From the NCBI GenBank assembly GCA_027604705.1, contig JADHYV010000001.1:248001-312000 (forward strand): DNA of 64,000 bases. Direction: 5' to 3'. The notes beneath the pieces are model-generated. The model saw only the letters and a list, made by a program, of their open reading frames with translations. It did no database searches and was not told the DNA's origin. Source of the DNA: Allomyces arbusculus (Eukaryota; Blastocladiomycota; Blastocladiomycetes; Blastocladiales; Blastocladiaceae). Shown here one piece after another: positions 33,401 to 44,960 of this stretch. How positions within the stretch are numbered: position 1 is the first letter of the stretch; the number at the start of each line of letters is the position of its first letter. Both the position numbers and the translations under genes were made by a program.

Positions 33401-35256
33401 TCCCACCGGGCTACTCGCCGTTGTTCCGGACCATCACGTTGCGAAACGATACGGCGACGAATGTCGTGCAGTTCCGGTTTGCGGTTGTCGACAAGGACGG
33501 GCATGTCGCCCAGGCCGACGACTTGCCGCCGCTCACGGCCTACATGGCCGCCGCGATTCGGGCCTGGTCGACGGCCAGGAGCACGTCGTTTTACGGGTTT
33601 ATTTGGCCGCCGACGCTCGCGAACGCCGGCGCGGCACAACAGAGTTCGGCGGCGCAATTTGAGTACCGGCCGGCGGCCAACTTTGTCGACTGGAACGAGC
33701 CACAAGCGAGTCCCAAGGACGGTCCGGTCGCTAAGACGGCGAGTCTGGGTCCGCGGATGGGCGCGCAATCGACGTCGGTCCTGACGACGCCGGCGTTCCA
33801 GCTCTCAATTGTAACCGTGCCCAAGGTCGGCGTTTCGGACGGCCTCGACGAGGGTAAGGTCATGCTGACTCTCTACGCAGCAGGCTTCTTAGTGCACATT
33901 ACGTCGTGCATCTACTTGGTCGTGTTCAAGCGGCACCACCGCGTCGTCGTCACGAGTAATCCGTGGTGGATTTTGCTTGCAACGGTCGCTGTCTCAATTA
34001 TGCACACGTGGTTAATGCTGTGGACGGCGGCACCGACGCGCACGACGTGCACGGCGCAGCTTGTCGTTGGGCTCATCACGGGCGCCATGATCGTGCTCGC
34101 CATTGGGACCAAGGCGCTTCACTACCAGCTGATTTACGAGAACCCGATCCTGTGCCAGGTCTACGGTTCGTCCACCACGAGCCACCGGAAACCGCTCATC
34201 ATCTTTGGCGTGGGGCTCGCTGTCGTCGAGACGGTCGTGGTCGTTGCCTGGCTGCTGAATCCGGCGACGGCCGTGACGAGCGCCGTCAGTATCTCGCCCG
34301 CCGACGGCAGTTACTGGCACTGCACGACGGCGTGGCTGCATCCGGCCGCGGGCGTTTACGCGGCCGTGAACGGGCTCCTGTTCCTCGTCGCAATGCAATG
34401 GATCGTTAAGGCGCGCAACATGCCATCGCCCTCGCAGGAGCCACGGGTGATTCTGTTTGTCGTGGCCAATATCGTCCTGACGCTGGCGGTTGTCGTTGCG
34501 CTCGAGTTTCTCGACGTGTCAGTGGTCACCAAGTACCTAATCAATTCTGTGATCGTCCTTGTCACGGCGACGCTCGCGTCATTTGGCGTGATCGGGTACA
34601 AGGTCGTGGCCATCCACTGGCGCCGCCGGCGCGCCGGTATCAACGCGATCGCCGTCAAAAGTCAGCCGGACGTAGCAGACAAGGCCGCTGCCAAGACCGA
34701 TCGCAAAACGAGTATGGGCGGCGCATCGTACGCGGCGAGCGAGTTGGGCGACGGCGAGCTATGCATGCTCGAGCACACGAATGTCGCGGCCGCGGCACTC
34801 GCGCCCGTGCACGTGCGGTCCGCCGGGTGGGCCGCGCCATGGCGGCTGTGCGAGATTGAAGTCGCGAAAGAGTACCAGTACTTAACGGTCATGGCGCTTG
34901 ATGGGAGCGCAACGTATTACGGGTTGCCGTACCGGTCGATTGCGACCGATAGCAAGGCATGGATTGTGACGGTCACGTTCAAGTCGGGCACAGTGCTCGA
35001 GATTCAGGCGCGTGATGCGGAGAATATGAACGAGTGGTTGCGCGTATTGGATGTTGGGCCCGACAAGAGTCTGTTGGCGTCGGCTGTGCCGAATACCAAG
35101 GAGGCGGCAGAGAGGGAGGTGAAGAAGGTAGCCGTGCCACCGCTCAAGGGCGTGCTCAAGACGTCGACGGTCGGGAGGACCGAAGGGGCCGCTGCAGGCA
35201 AGGCACGGTCCGAGCCCGAGGACGGGATGCACGAGGGGATCGAGGAGGCCGACTGA
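30411..35256 (+). CDS. Seven-helix receptor with beta-helix and EGF ectodomain
   Basis: Predicted 1,526-aa receptor. Exons: 30411-31038, 31171-31398, 31458-31693, 31768-35256. A hydrophobic signal (ITLLFFAVLGLFAALVIAPAHA) is followed by about 750 residues of imperfect repeats (SxxSGxTFxNNxG type: GGTFVNNRG, GSTFKNNVGG, TSVFTGNTGKFGGA, ANTQFANNVASSDGGAL), typical of a right-handed parallel beta-helix. An EGF-like module (about 822-875) contains CTQGCVNGACMAAGQCECKPGFEG. Seven helices (about 1061-1315) resemble class C GPCRs: a TM2 flank, TTCTAQLVVGLITGAMIVLAIGTKAL at TM3, and an ECL2 Cys in YWHCTTAW that could pair with the TM3 Cys. The tail has a PH-like segment (about 1389-1464, ending DAENMNEWLRVLD). 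Ligand unknown. A broken copy of the tail lies at 37.8 kb. Confidence 0.87.
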
Positions 35257-35576
35257 TTTTGAGCGAGCTGGACTGCATTGATGGGAGTGGGACTGGATCA
35301 CGGCAATTGGCAGTATCATTTAATACATCTGCATGCATCTCAATGGGGTGGACTGGGTTGACCTCTGTTCAATGCTTGCAGACAACATGCGCCATGGATG
35401 CATGCGTTTATCGGGCTGGACGACTCGACAGACGACCACTCGAATTTGTGCGATGTCGGCCGTGATTTCGCTGTGATCAAGCGCAACTCGTTATTACTCC
35501 TGACCACGCACGCTCTCAAGGACGTCGTGGCGGACGCTCACGAAGCATCCTGGCATGGATCTTGCGCGCTGTACTC
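35257..35576. other. Intergenic after the receptor gene
   Basis: About 320 bases, composition near half GC. No gene seen. Confidence 0.45.
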
Positions 35577-37171
35577 ATGCTCACGGCGCTCACTGCCGTG
35601 CTCTACGTTGCCACGCTCCTCCATTGGGCGGTCGTCCGCGTGCCGTCAACGCTCCGTCACCTACCTCGTCTTCCGGTGTGGCAGGGGATGCACGCGCTCA
35701 TGCGTTCTCCTGATCTCATTATGGCACAGCGCAAGCAGCTCGCCGCTGTCGCTCAAGACGCACGCGATCACGGTATTCTGCTCCCAACCGATTCTTTCGT
35801 GCCGCCAGCGTGGGCGTTGTGGTTGTTTGGCCAATGGGCTATGGTCGTGGCCAACCCCGACGACGTGCGCGCATTCTAACCCAGCTTGACGCGTTCGACA
35901 AGCCCGTGTTTGCTCTGCTGCCGGCTCTCATTGGCGAGCAATATCTGGCAGTCCGGTGCGTAATTTCGGAGAACAGGAACCATGGGGCTGCACTGGTGGA
36001 CGGGCACTGACAAACGACTCACGCTCGACTTTAGACGGCCGAGAATAGGTATTATCGCAAGGTCGTCAACCCGACTTTTTGCCGCAGGTCGATGAATCTC
36101 TTTGGCGATCCCGGGCGGCAGTTGCTCGCGCATCTCAATGCCGCCGCGGAATGCGCCACCCGCCCCAATTAAGTATCGGATGTGGGGGGGCCATGCTGGG
36201 CGCGATCGCGCTCGGCGCGTTTGGCCAGTTGTTTAGCGGCCTGACCGACCCGAACTCGGCTGTCGTCTGCAATTTCGAGGCCATGATGGAAAACGCGCTC
36301 AGCCGGCTCGCCGCGCTCGGACCATAGTACGTGCAATGTACGCCGATATACGTGTAGTCTCGCTGGCAGGTGGGCAAGTTCAATGTGTTCATTTTCGATT
36401 TGGTCGTCCGAAAATTGGCGGCGCTCAAGGCGCACAAGGCTCCAGGGCTTGCTGAGTTGCTGGACATGGACATGATGGTTGAGGCGATTCGCGCGCACTG
36501 TCATTTTTCGTGCCAATAACATCGACTGGCACTGCTGATGTGCGCGTGTAGGGTCACGACACGGCGAACAACTCCCTGTCCGCGGCCATTTACCTCCTCG
36601 CCCGGCACCCCGAATCCCACGACTGCCCGCGCGCCGAAGTTCTCACCACCCTCGACTTTTCCACCCTATGTCCTGCCGACGATTTCCCGTACGTGACCAA
36701 CGACCAGGTCGCGTCGCGTCTGCCCTACTTGACCGCCATCATCATCAACGAAACGCTGCGGCTCTACCCGAGTATTCCGGTCATTTGAATGCGCATCACA
36801 ATGGCGACAGTAACCATGAACGACGGCAATGTTCTGCCTCCTGGGAATTTGTCGTCGTGTTGATCCGCCGGCGGCCGGCGCTATGGGGTAGCGACGCCGA
36901 CAATTTCCGCCCCGAGCGGTTCTTGGACGTGGATTGCGAAAAGATGCACGCAGGTGCGCGTGGGTTCAATTGGATGCCGTTTCGGCGCGGTCCAGCGCGT
37001 TTGTATTGGGCAGTCTCTCTCAATAATGGAGCAGCGCCTAGTGCTGGCCATGGTGCTTGCGCGGTACGAGTGGACGGTGGACACGCAGGCATTGCGCGGG
37101 ATGCCTCGTACGACGCGCGGTGGACTGATGCAGATGATTGGCGTCGAAATCATGTTTCAGCGGCGTGGATA
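35577..37171 (+). pseudogene. Broken cytochrome P450 gene
   Basis: P450 landmarks appear in order but in different frames. There is an N-terminal membrane helix (LTALTAVLYVATLLHWAVV), then ANPDDVRA followed one base out of frame by LTQLDAFDKPVFALLPALIGEQ. Next come RYYRKVVNPTFCRR, the I-helix GHDTANNSLSAAIYLLARHP (36552 on), the K-helix NETLRLYPSIPV (ExxR), NDGNVLPPG, NFRPERFL, and the heme loop. The heme loop is split: PFRRGPAR in one frame and RVCIGQSLSIMEQRLVLAMVLARYEW in the next. Introns can explain some changes (gtgcgt at 35959; near 36330; near 36520), but the shifts near 35872 and 36993 fall inside conserved motifs, and a TGA follows PSIPVI. I read it as a pseudogene of a host P450; sequencing error could account for one or two breaks. 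Confidence 0.72.
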
Positions 37172-37822
37172 ACAATTATGGTCCGTGAGCAAACCGCAAC
37201 CAAATCTGTAGCGACATGAGTGGACCATTATGTCCATTGGCCAGGCAACAACGATTGGCGCTATAGGATTCTCATTGCACATCATTTGAATTTTCGGCAT
37301 CATTGAGATGAATGTGTTGGACTGCTTCATCTTAATCGCACCCCTACTTTGAACTTCGTCTTTGAATTTCAGCTGACCGGCGCCATCGTGATGCAGCCAT
37401 ACTTCATTTGATCGGATTTGATTTGTGTTTCGAGGACGTGGATGTCTATCCACGTCACTGCAATGACAATCATGACACTTTGCTCCAGTTTGTTGCTTGC
37501 TTTCGCTTGCTTGTTAATGCAAGCATCGAAGTCTGCATGTTTCGAAAACTCGCTTCTCTCGCCTCGATCCTATGCACAACTTTTTGCAATTGGATGCTGC
37601 AAGCAAATCCACTGCTCACGACATCGGCTATGTTGGAGGCCACATCATTCAGAGACCAGCTGGCTTTTGCAGCTGAATTGCAATGATGTGGCAAGGTGAC
37701 AAGAAGAATACGGTCATGAGCAGGACAAGTCCTGGCATGCTTTTTAAAGAAGCACGAAAACTATGGTCGCAAAAGACCTGGTGTCTGGAGTGGTTTTCAA
37801 ATTGTGGTAGAGCACAGAGAAC
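37172..37822. other. Lower-GC intergenic region
   Basis: About 650 bases, AT-richer than the rest of the window. Weak ORFs only. It may contain unrecognisable remains of the receptor copy that ends downstream. Confidence 0.45.
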
Positions 37823-38368
37823 ATGGGGGTCAGGGTTGGAAACAGAGGCATGGCAGCATCACACGCACCCAAGGCCCAGCTGGACAATATGGATTTGTGC
37901 ATGATTGAGCTGATCAATGTGCTTTTGTTGGCGCTGATGCCTGTGTGTGTGCTCTCGGCCAGTCGGTTTGCACTGCGAATCCTGTGCAATGTGGAGATTG
38001 CCAAGGAGTATCAATACCTCACAGTGATGCCGCTCAATGGGGCCATGTTGACGTGGTACACGCTGCCGTATCGCAGCATTGTGGTCAACAACGAAGCCTG
38101 GATTGTGACAGTCACGTTCAAGTTGGGCAGCATGATTAAGATCCAGGCCCACGATGCCCTGAACCTGAGCGACTGGCTGTGTGTGCTTGATTTGGGACCT
38201 GATGCTAACGTGCTTGCAGCTGCAGTACCAAGTGTCAAGCGCGTGTTGCTGGCCAAGGAGACGGTGAGCAAGTTACCAAGGTCTGTGGTGCACAAGGGCG
38301 TGCTCAAGGCGACCAGTACCGGCCAGAAAATTCTCGGTGGCAAGGAGTGTGGGGGAGGCCAAGACTGA
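37823..38368 (+). pseudogene. Truncated copy of the receptor C-terminal tail
   Basis: A 181-codon ORF aligns with the last ~170 residues of the receptor at 30.4-35.3 kb. Compare CNVEIAKEYQYLTVMPLNG with CEIEVAKEYQYLTVMALDG, LPYRSIVVNNEAWIVTVTFK with LPYRSIATDSKAWIVTVTFK, and SDWLCVLDLGPD with NEWLRVLDVGPD. Also KGVLKATSTG matches KGVLKTSTVG. Upstream of this there is no beta-helix or seven-helix region, so only the PH-like tail survives. The ORF is uninterrupted. It could be an expressed fragment, but the missing body and a lower-GC, TpG-rich composition favour a relic of an old duplication. Confidence 0.75.
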
Positions 38369-39043
38369 TGGATCAGGTAGTTTTACAGAGTGCGCATTGG
38401 TTTGCAAAACGTTGAGTCCCTTGTATTTTGGCGGCGGATATATAATTTAGCTCGAGCGCCGGACGCGCTGAGACTTGATCCGGACGTGATCAGGGCTGGG
38501 ACATGACGGAGCGCAATGGACAGGTCGGGGACTATGCATAAAGCCAGCAAAAGCATCGGCATGTTGCCGGGTTGATGAGCTCGCCGCGTCACAGGGAGGA
38601 CGCAGAAAGTAGATACGCCGGCCAGCGAGTCTGCCGGGCGGTAGCAGCGAGAATCCATCATGGGCCGGTGGAGTCTCTTGCCAAATCCGCCCGGGGAAAA
38701 AATGATCGATAGAGGATCACGTCCGGCAGTGGTGCACGGGTCGTTTGTGCCTGGGCGCATCATGCGGTGCGTTGCTGAGGGGCTCAAGGACAGTGGCGGT
38801 GGAGATGGCCTGCCACGGCCATCATAGGCGAGGCGTAGCTGGCGTGACCCCGTCGCCCTTCAGCGAGCTTCACGGCGCGCGCCCTTGCAAAGCGGCAAGG
38901 CACGCTGATCAAGTCGTTTCGTCGCCGCCAGCAACTCGCCGCCGACGACGTGCTCTCGACGACCAAGTGCCTTCCCGACCGACCAGTCGCTGCAGCTTGT
39001 TCTCCAGCCCGCCTGCTGCACCGCGCCGGCCCCACCACCACCA
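38369..39043. other. Intergenic, upstream of CCT2
   Basis: About 675 bases. A TATA-like gatatataatt occurs at about 38437-38447, 600 bases before CCT2. The last 200 bases are GC-rich. No gene seen. Confidence 0.4.
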
Positions 39044-41029
39044 TGGTCCGTGCGACACTCGCCACGACACGCTCGCTTCCGGCAGCCGCCACCACTGCAG
39101 CAATTTGGTCATGCGCGACGACCACTATGCATGAACACTAACCAACCCACGATTATTATGCCCCCATCATCTAGTCGTTCTCGCCTATTCAAATCTTCAA
39201 CGAGGAAGCGAGCGAGGAGCGCGCCGAAAACGCGCGTCTGGTACGGATCCTGGGCGACTCGGGTCATTACTTGCCGTGCGACCACGTATCGCTGATGGCC
39301 GTGCATGCCTGTCGCGCTCTTTAGTCCTCGTTTATTGGCGCGATTGCCGTCGGTGATCTCGTCAAGTCGACGCTCGGCCCCAAGGGCATGGTTCGTGTGA
39401 CTTCTTAACGAAATGCGCGTCCTACACAGCGTTTTTGACGCTGATCCGTGCGACTCGGGCCGTACAGGACAAGATCCTCCAGTCCATGTCGACGGGCGAG
39501 GTGCACGTCACCAACGACGGTGCCACCATCCTCAAGTCCATCTACCTCGACAACCCGGCCGCCAAGGTCCTTGTGAGTGCGTGGTCATCTCTGCCCTCGT
39601 TCGCCTCGCACCGACCGACGCTTGATCGCTCGCTCGTACCGCGTACCTCTCGCACGCCGTGCAACTGATCCGCCATTTTTGAATGCTAGACCTGTCCAAG
39701 GTCCAGGACGACGAAGTCGGTGACGGCACCACGTCCGTGTGCGTGTTCGGTTCGGAGCTGCTGCGCGAAGCCGAGAAGCTCGTCCAGCAAAAGATCCACC
39801 CGCAAGTCATCATCGAGGGCTACCGTCTGGCCTCGGCCGCGGCGCTCAAGGCGCTCGAGGCCGCTGCTGTTGACAACGGTAAGGACGCTGTCAAGTTCCG
39901 CCAGGACCTGATCAACATTGCCAAAACGACGCTCTCGTCCAAGGTGCTCTCGCAGGACCGCGTCTACTTTGCCGAGCTTGCCGTCGACGCTGTCCTGCGG
40001 CTCAAGGGATCGACCAACCTCGACAACATCCAGATTATCAAGAAGGTTGGCGGCAAGCTGCTCGACTCGTACCTCGACGAAGGGTTCATTCTCGACAAGA
40101 AGATTGGCGTCAACTGCCCGAAACGCATTGAGAACGCCAAGATCCTGATTGCCAACACGTCCATGGACACCGACAAGATCAAAGTGTTTGGCGCGCGCGT
40201 GCGCGTCGACGCGACGGGCAAGCTCGCCGAACTCGAACGCGCCGAGCGCGACAAGATGAGGGAGAAGGTCGACAAGATCAAGGCGCACGGGATCAACTGC
40301 TTTGTGAACCGCCAGCTCATCTACAACTGGCCCGAGCAGCTCCTGGCCGATGCCGGAATCATGTCGATTGAGCACGCCGACTTTGACGGCGTCGAGCGGC
40401 TCGCGCTCGTCACGGGCGGTGAGATCGCGTCGACGTTTGACCACCCGGAACTTGTGACCCTCGGCCAGTGCGACTTGATTGAGGAAATCATGATTGGCGA
40501 GGACAAGCTCATTAAGTTCTCGGGCGTCGCGGCGGGCGAGGCCTGCACGGTCGTTCTCCGTGGGTCCACGCACCAGCTCCTCGACGAGGCCGAGCGGTCG
40601 CTGCACGACGCCCTCGCCGTCCTGTCGCAGACGGTCAAGGAAACGCGCACGGTTCTTGGCGGTGGGTGCTCCGAGACGCTCATGGCTAAGGCTGTTGATG
40701 AGCTCGCGGCCAAGACGGCCGGCAAGAAGGCCATGGCCGTGGAGGGATTTGCGCGCGCGCTGCGGCAAATGCCGACCATCTTGGCCGATAACGCTGGGTT
40801 CGACTCGAGTGATCTCGTCGCGCGGCTGCGCGCCGCGCACCACGCGGGCAAGAACACGGCGGGGCTCGACATGTACAATGGCGACATCGCGTGCATGCGC
40901 GAGCTCGGCATCACCGAGTCCTACAAGCTCAAGCGCCAGGTCGTGCTGTCGGCGTCGGAGGCTGCGGAAATGATCTTGCGTGTGGACAACATTCTGCGCG
41001 CGGCGCCACGCCAGCGGACGCGCGAGTAA
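39044..41029 (+). CDS. CCT2: T-complex protein 1 subunit beta (CCT2), five exons
   Basis: Subunit of the cytosolic TRiC/CCT chaperonin that folds actin and tubulin with ATP. Exons: 39044-39046 (start codon only), 39175-39240, 39325-39390, 39468-39576, 39690-41029; 527 aa (human 535). Group II chaperonin motifs are visible: [75 protein letters not shown], and [15 protein letters not shown]. As in RPL5, the first intron begins directly after the ATG (ATG|gtccgt). The acceptor and donor at KVLV|N fix the phase and restore the yeast-like KVLVNISKVQDDE. The gene is convergent with the clamp-loader gene. Confidence 0.96.
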
Positions 41030-41272
41030 TCGCCATGTCGCTTTGTGTATTGCTTTTGGTTGGTTCCGTGTTGGGGTTTGCCTTGTTTATTCCGATTTGC
41101 CTTGGGGGAGTCCTTTGTCGTCGATTCTCTTTTGATTCAATGCAACAGTCTTGTCTTGACGTGTTTGACCCTGGCGCCGTTTGCGAACAGCCGTATGTGA
41201 CCGAACAACGAGGATATCCCAGAGCAGCGATCATAGAATCAAAAATGCTGCGTGTTGGACGTGGGATCGCTG

Positions 41273-42703
41273 TCACATCACCATTTCGACACAGAACCGC
41301 TTGTAGGCGGCCATGGCCTTGGCGACAAAGGCCTCGAGGTGGAAAATAGGCTTGGACCCGATACACATCGAGTGCTCCTAGTGCAGTCGACGCGTCAGAA
41401 GCGCATTAAAATGAGCAAGACCGAAGAACAATGAACCTACGTAGTGCGCTGCCATGATCAAAATATCCGGCCGCATCGGCTCCTGCACGCGGTCAGCAAT
41501 CGCCTTGGCCAGTGTCTGTTCAAGCGTCAGTCGATGCGCGCACCAAGCCTACCGAAAATGGGCAGCCGTACCCTCATGATCACGTTGGGCGGGATGCAGT
41601 GCGCGAGCAATTCGTAGAGCCGCGTGCGCACTTGCCCGAGCCGGTCGCCCGACTGCTCCTGGATGATCATAGTCGCCGTGTCGGCAATATACACTTCCCA
41701 GTCGTACTCGATGCCGGACAGATCGGCGTGGGCCGTGATCGCGCTATTCGACCGAGAAGGGGGTCAGGTCTCGCCAAAAACAACACGTCCACCCGAAACA
41801 AAGACATGCGCGCACCTTGGTGATCCATTGGTCACGTAGAGCGCCTCGAGCATCAAAATGGCGCGGCGCAGGTTGCGCTTTGACTCGGTGGCAATTTTGG
41901 CCGCGACTTCAGGAGCCACCGTGAAGCCCTCTTTCCTGGCAATACCGCGGAGAATGGTCGAGATCTAAACACCATTCATGAACAAGTATGAAAGTGAGCA
42001 CTTGCGACGATGCTCTCGACTCCAAGAAGCGGACGTACCTCGTCGTGACTCGGAGCCGCGACGCGCACGAGTAGGCAACGACTTTGAATAGCCGGAATGA
42101 TCTTGGACGTGGAGTTGCAGCACATGATGACGCGCAAATTGGCCATGTACTTTTCCATGGTGCGACGGAGCGCGTGCTGCGCCGGCAAGGTCAAACTGTC
42201 GGCCTCGGAGATGATGACGACCTTGAACCGCTTGGCCGCAGCCGCGTCAATGTTTTGCGTCTGCGCGAGCTCCTTGATGAGCTCTTGTACAATCAAACGG
42301 TCGTGGATCCCGGCTTCGCTGTAGAATCGCACGATTACGGGGTAAGGAAACGAGCACGTCGCTACCTCATTGCGCCCGATCGCGTCGTGTCGACAGGAAC
42401 CAATGCCGCGTACACTGGGTTGATTTCGATGTGGTAATTCGAGACGATCAGGTTCACTTCAATCTTGCGAGTCGATGCTGTGATCGTGCGCTGCTCAATC
42501 TTGATCTTCTCGACGCCGGGGCCGTAGAGTGCGCGCAACGTGGCCATGATGCGCGTCTTCTTGCCGGCGCCGTCGGGCCCGTAGACGAGGCTGTGCGGGA
42601 AGTCGCCCTCGTTCGCAAGCCGCTCGAGATGTTGGCCGAGATCAACATGGTAGTCGAGCGACGCGAGCGACGTGGGTCGATGCTTGTCGGCCCAGAGCGC
42701 CAT
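41273..42703 (-). CDS. RFC3: Replication factor C subunit (human RFC3 / yeast Rfc5 type)
   Basis: AAA+ clamp-loader subunit that helps open PCNA and load it on primer-template DNA; also in checkpoint clamp loaders. Exons (minus): 42703-42414, 42318-42039, 41964-41816, 41743-41572, 41515-41441, 41377-41273; 356 aa, the same as human RFC3. The N-terminus is MALWADKHRPTSLASLDYH. Walker A is GPDGAGKKT, the modified form typical of this subunit, followed by TASTRKIEVNLIVSNYHIEI. The Walker B region reads VVIISEADSLT, then ALRRTMEKY and the SRC motif (QSRCLLVR). The collar ends with LLAHCIPPNVIMR and IFHLEAFVAKAM. The gene is named Rfc5 in S. cerevisiae, so the symbol depends on the scheme used. 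Confidence 0.95.
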
Positions 42704-42957
42704 TGTTCCAGGGGCGAGAGTTGAAAAGGATTGCAGCAGGTGGTCGGCGCGGCGAGTCGCGTCGTCGTCGTTGGCAAGGCAGATCACAGCAAGCTGTCTG
42801 CGATCAGTCGCAACGAAGTGGTTGGAGCCAGTGGAGCCGACTCCAACTGCAACAGGAATGAGTCCCACCGCTGCTCGGCTCCACCTGAGGTTCTGCTGCA
42901 ACTTCAAGCAACGACGACCACCATTGACGGCCACGAACCGACCCGTTGCAATCAACA

Positions 42958-44931
42958 ATGCACGTGCAGCAGAGGGCGACGGCAGCAGCAGCCATGACGA
43001 CGACAATGGGCTCAGTGGACCTGTCTGCGACCAAGTCGAATGACCTCGTTGCCAACGGCCACGACAACGAAGAAAACCATCTACGCACTCGCAAGCGTGT
43101 TCCAGACCGCGATGGTGACGGCGGAGACCATTCCGACAGCCAAGGCCCGCCAAGGTCCCGCGCCTACACGGCCGCGTACGCGTGGGCGACCAACCTCGAC
43201 GACCTGGTACAGTCGCTGCCCGTGTGCTCCTACGCGATTCCAGAAGACTCGTTTCATGACCGTTTGTATTCAGTCGTTGCCGACTATGCGCGCGAGCACG
43301 TTAAGGAGATTGCCACCATTCTCGCTGCGCCGCGGACCGTTCGCGCCGTCGAGGCATGCTTATTGCCTGTCATCGCGCGGCTCTTGGATCCCGAGGAAGC
43401 CGACAGGCCCGCTCACGACGCGCCGGGCGCAGAAGAAGGTGGAGATGGAAGCAGTCTGCAACAGTCGATTATTGATGGCCGCTTGGCGCTATTTGCTCTC
43501 CGTTTGTGCGGCCTCGCAAGTCGGGTTTGTGAGCCAAGTGATTCGATCGCCAAAGCCGATCCCGACGGGGTTCACGGCCAGTACCACGATCTAGTGGAGA
43601 GTGTTGTGGATCAAGTTCTCGACCATCTGGCAAACAATGACGTGCGCACGTGCTTTGTTGCCGGAGCTATGAACTGGACACTGGACAGTATGACCAAACG
43701 TGCTCACTTCCCCTAGATTCTCGCCGTCAACGGAAACTTGCTCCTCGGAGTCGTCGAGGCCATTCGAGACGATCCAGTGACCATGCTCGCCGACCCGCAC
43801 GAATTTTTCGCGTCTCAATTTCTCTTTGACTGTCTCGTCCACCCGCACGCGCAAGTGGGCCGCGTTGCGAGCATGACCGTCGCCAAACTCGCGCTGGACG
43901 GTCACTGCTCACGTGCCGACGTGACGGACCTTGTCTCCTGCCTGTTAAGCAGTAATCATCTCGATGACACGCTCGCTGCTGTCGAGCTCGTCTGTGTTCT
44001 CGTCGAGTCGGGCCTCCTCTTCACTAAAGACGACTGGGCCGTCTTGTGCGCGCACATGACAATCTCGCACCACCTGGTGCGCCGTAAACTGCTCGGCATC
44101 TTTGCACTCTTGCAGCGGCAACCATTGGTCGATGCCGCTACCGTCGCGCAGTACGCGCGCGACGTGACCGAGAAATTGCTCGACGATGGGTTTGACGCGG
44201 ACGCGACTGCGCTGATCCCGTTCCAGCCGTCCGCGAGTGCCATGATTGCGACTGCTGAACGCATTCTCGCCAAGGAGCCTGGCATCGCCACGCGCATCCA
44301 TGGCACGATCCTACGGTATCTCGGGACCAGACCATTCCACATTGATGACGCCGACGGCATCCTGCTCCGCTCGTGGATTCTCGACGCGTGGGAGGCCGAC
44401 GCGGCGTCAACCGCTGACCCAGCCGACGCCGATCAATATGTGCCGCTCTGGCCGCTCGAAGAGATGACTTGCACTCTCGATCCCGCATCTCCGATGACGC
44501 CTGCCGTTCTTGACCGCGTCATTGCGTTGTGCGCTCACGACCTGGCCGAGGCGCGCGCCGACGAGCGGCGGCTCCTCAATGTCCTCTACGCCCTCATCGC
44601 TGCACCTGCTTTGTGGTTTAATACGCTTAAAAAGCGTCTCGGATCGGCGGTTCGACCGCTCGCAGCGCACCCGGCCGACGCGGTCCAGCGCCTTGCTCGA
44701 CGGGTGCTCGCTGCATGGGGGCACGTCGATGGAACGTCGCCCCAAGCTAGCACGGCAGCGAGTGAAGACGACGACGACGAGCTGGATCGACGCGGCGATG
44801 CGCCTGTGCACGAACTGGAGCTGCGCGAGCTCATGGCAACGGTGCACTATTACCGCGCTCTCGCTGAGCGGGCCGAGGGCGGCGACGGGAGCGAGTGTGG
44901 CGACCATGTTTGTGTCATGGATTGTTATTGA
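42958..44931 (+). CDS. Helical ARM/HEAT-like protein, family unknown
   Basis: Predicted 632-aa protein with two exons (42958-43641, 43717-44931). After about 70 disordered residues (basic, acidic and Ser-rich), the rest is leucine-rich amphipathic helices such as IPEDSFHDRLYSVVADYARE, ILAVNGNLLLGVVEAI, FASQFLFDCLVHPHAQVGRV, and LHELELRELMATVHYY near the end. This suggests an ARM or HEAT solenoid. The last 60 residues include an acidic SEDDDDELD patch. The intron uses gtgcgc and ccctag and keeps phase. Two closely spaced alternative starts exist (42958, 42994). I cannot assign a family. Its stop lies about 30 bases from the DUS1 stop on the other strand. Confidence 0.82.
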
Positions 44932-44960
44932 TATGCGAACGACATCCACCGTCCATCGTC

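Noticed and set aside
34012-34398. Minus-strand ORF opposite the seven-helix region
   Set aside because: Antisense of hydrophobic codons; no motif.
39686-40843. 385-codon minus-strand ORF opposite CCT2
   Set aside because: Antisense shadow of a well-supported chaperonin gene; composition artefact.
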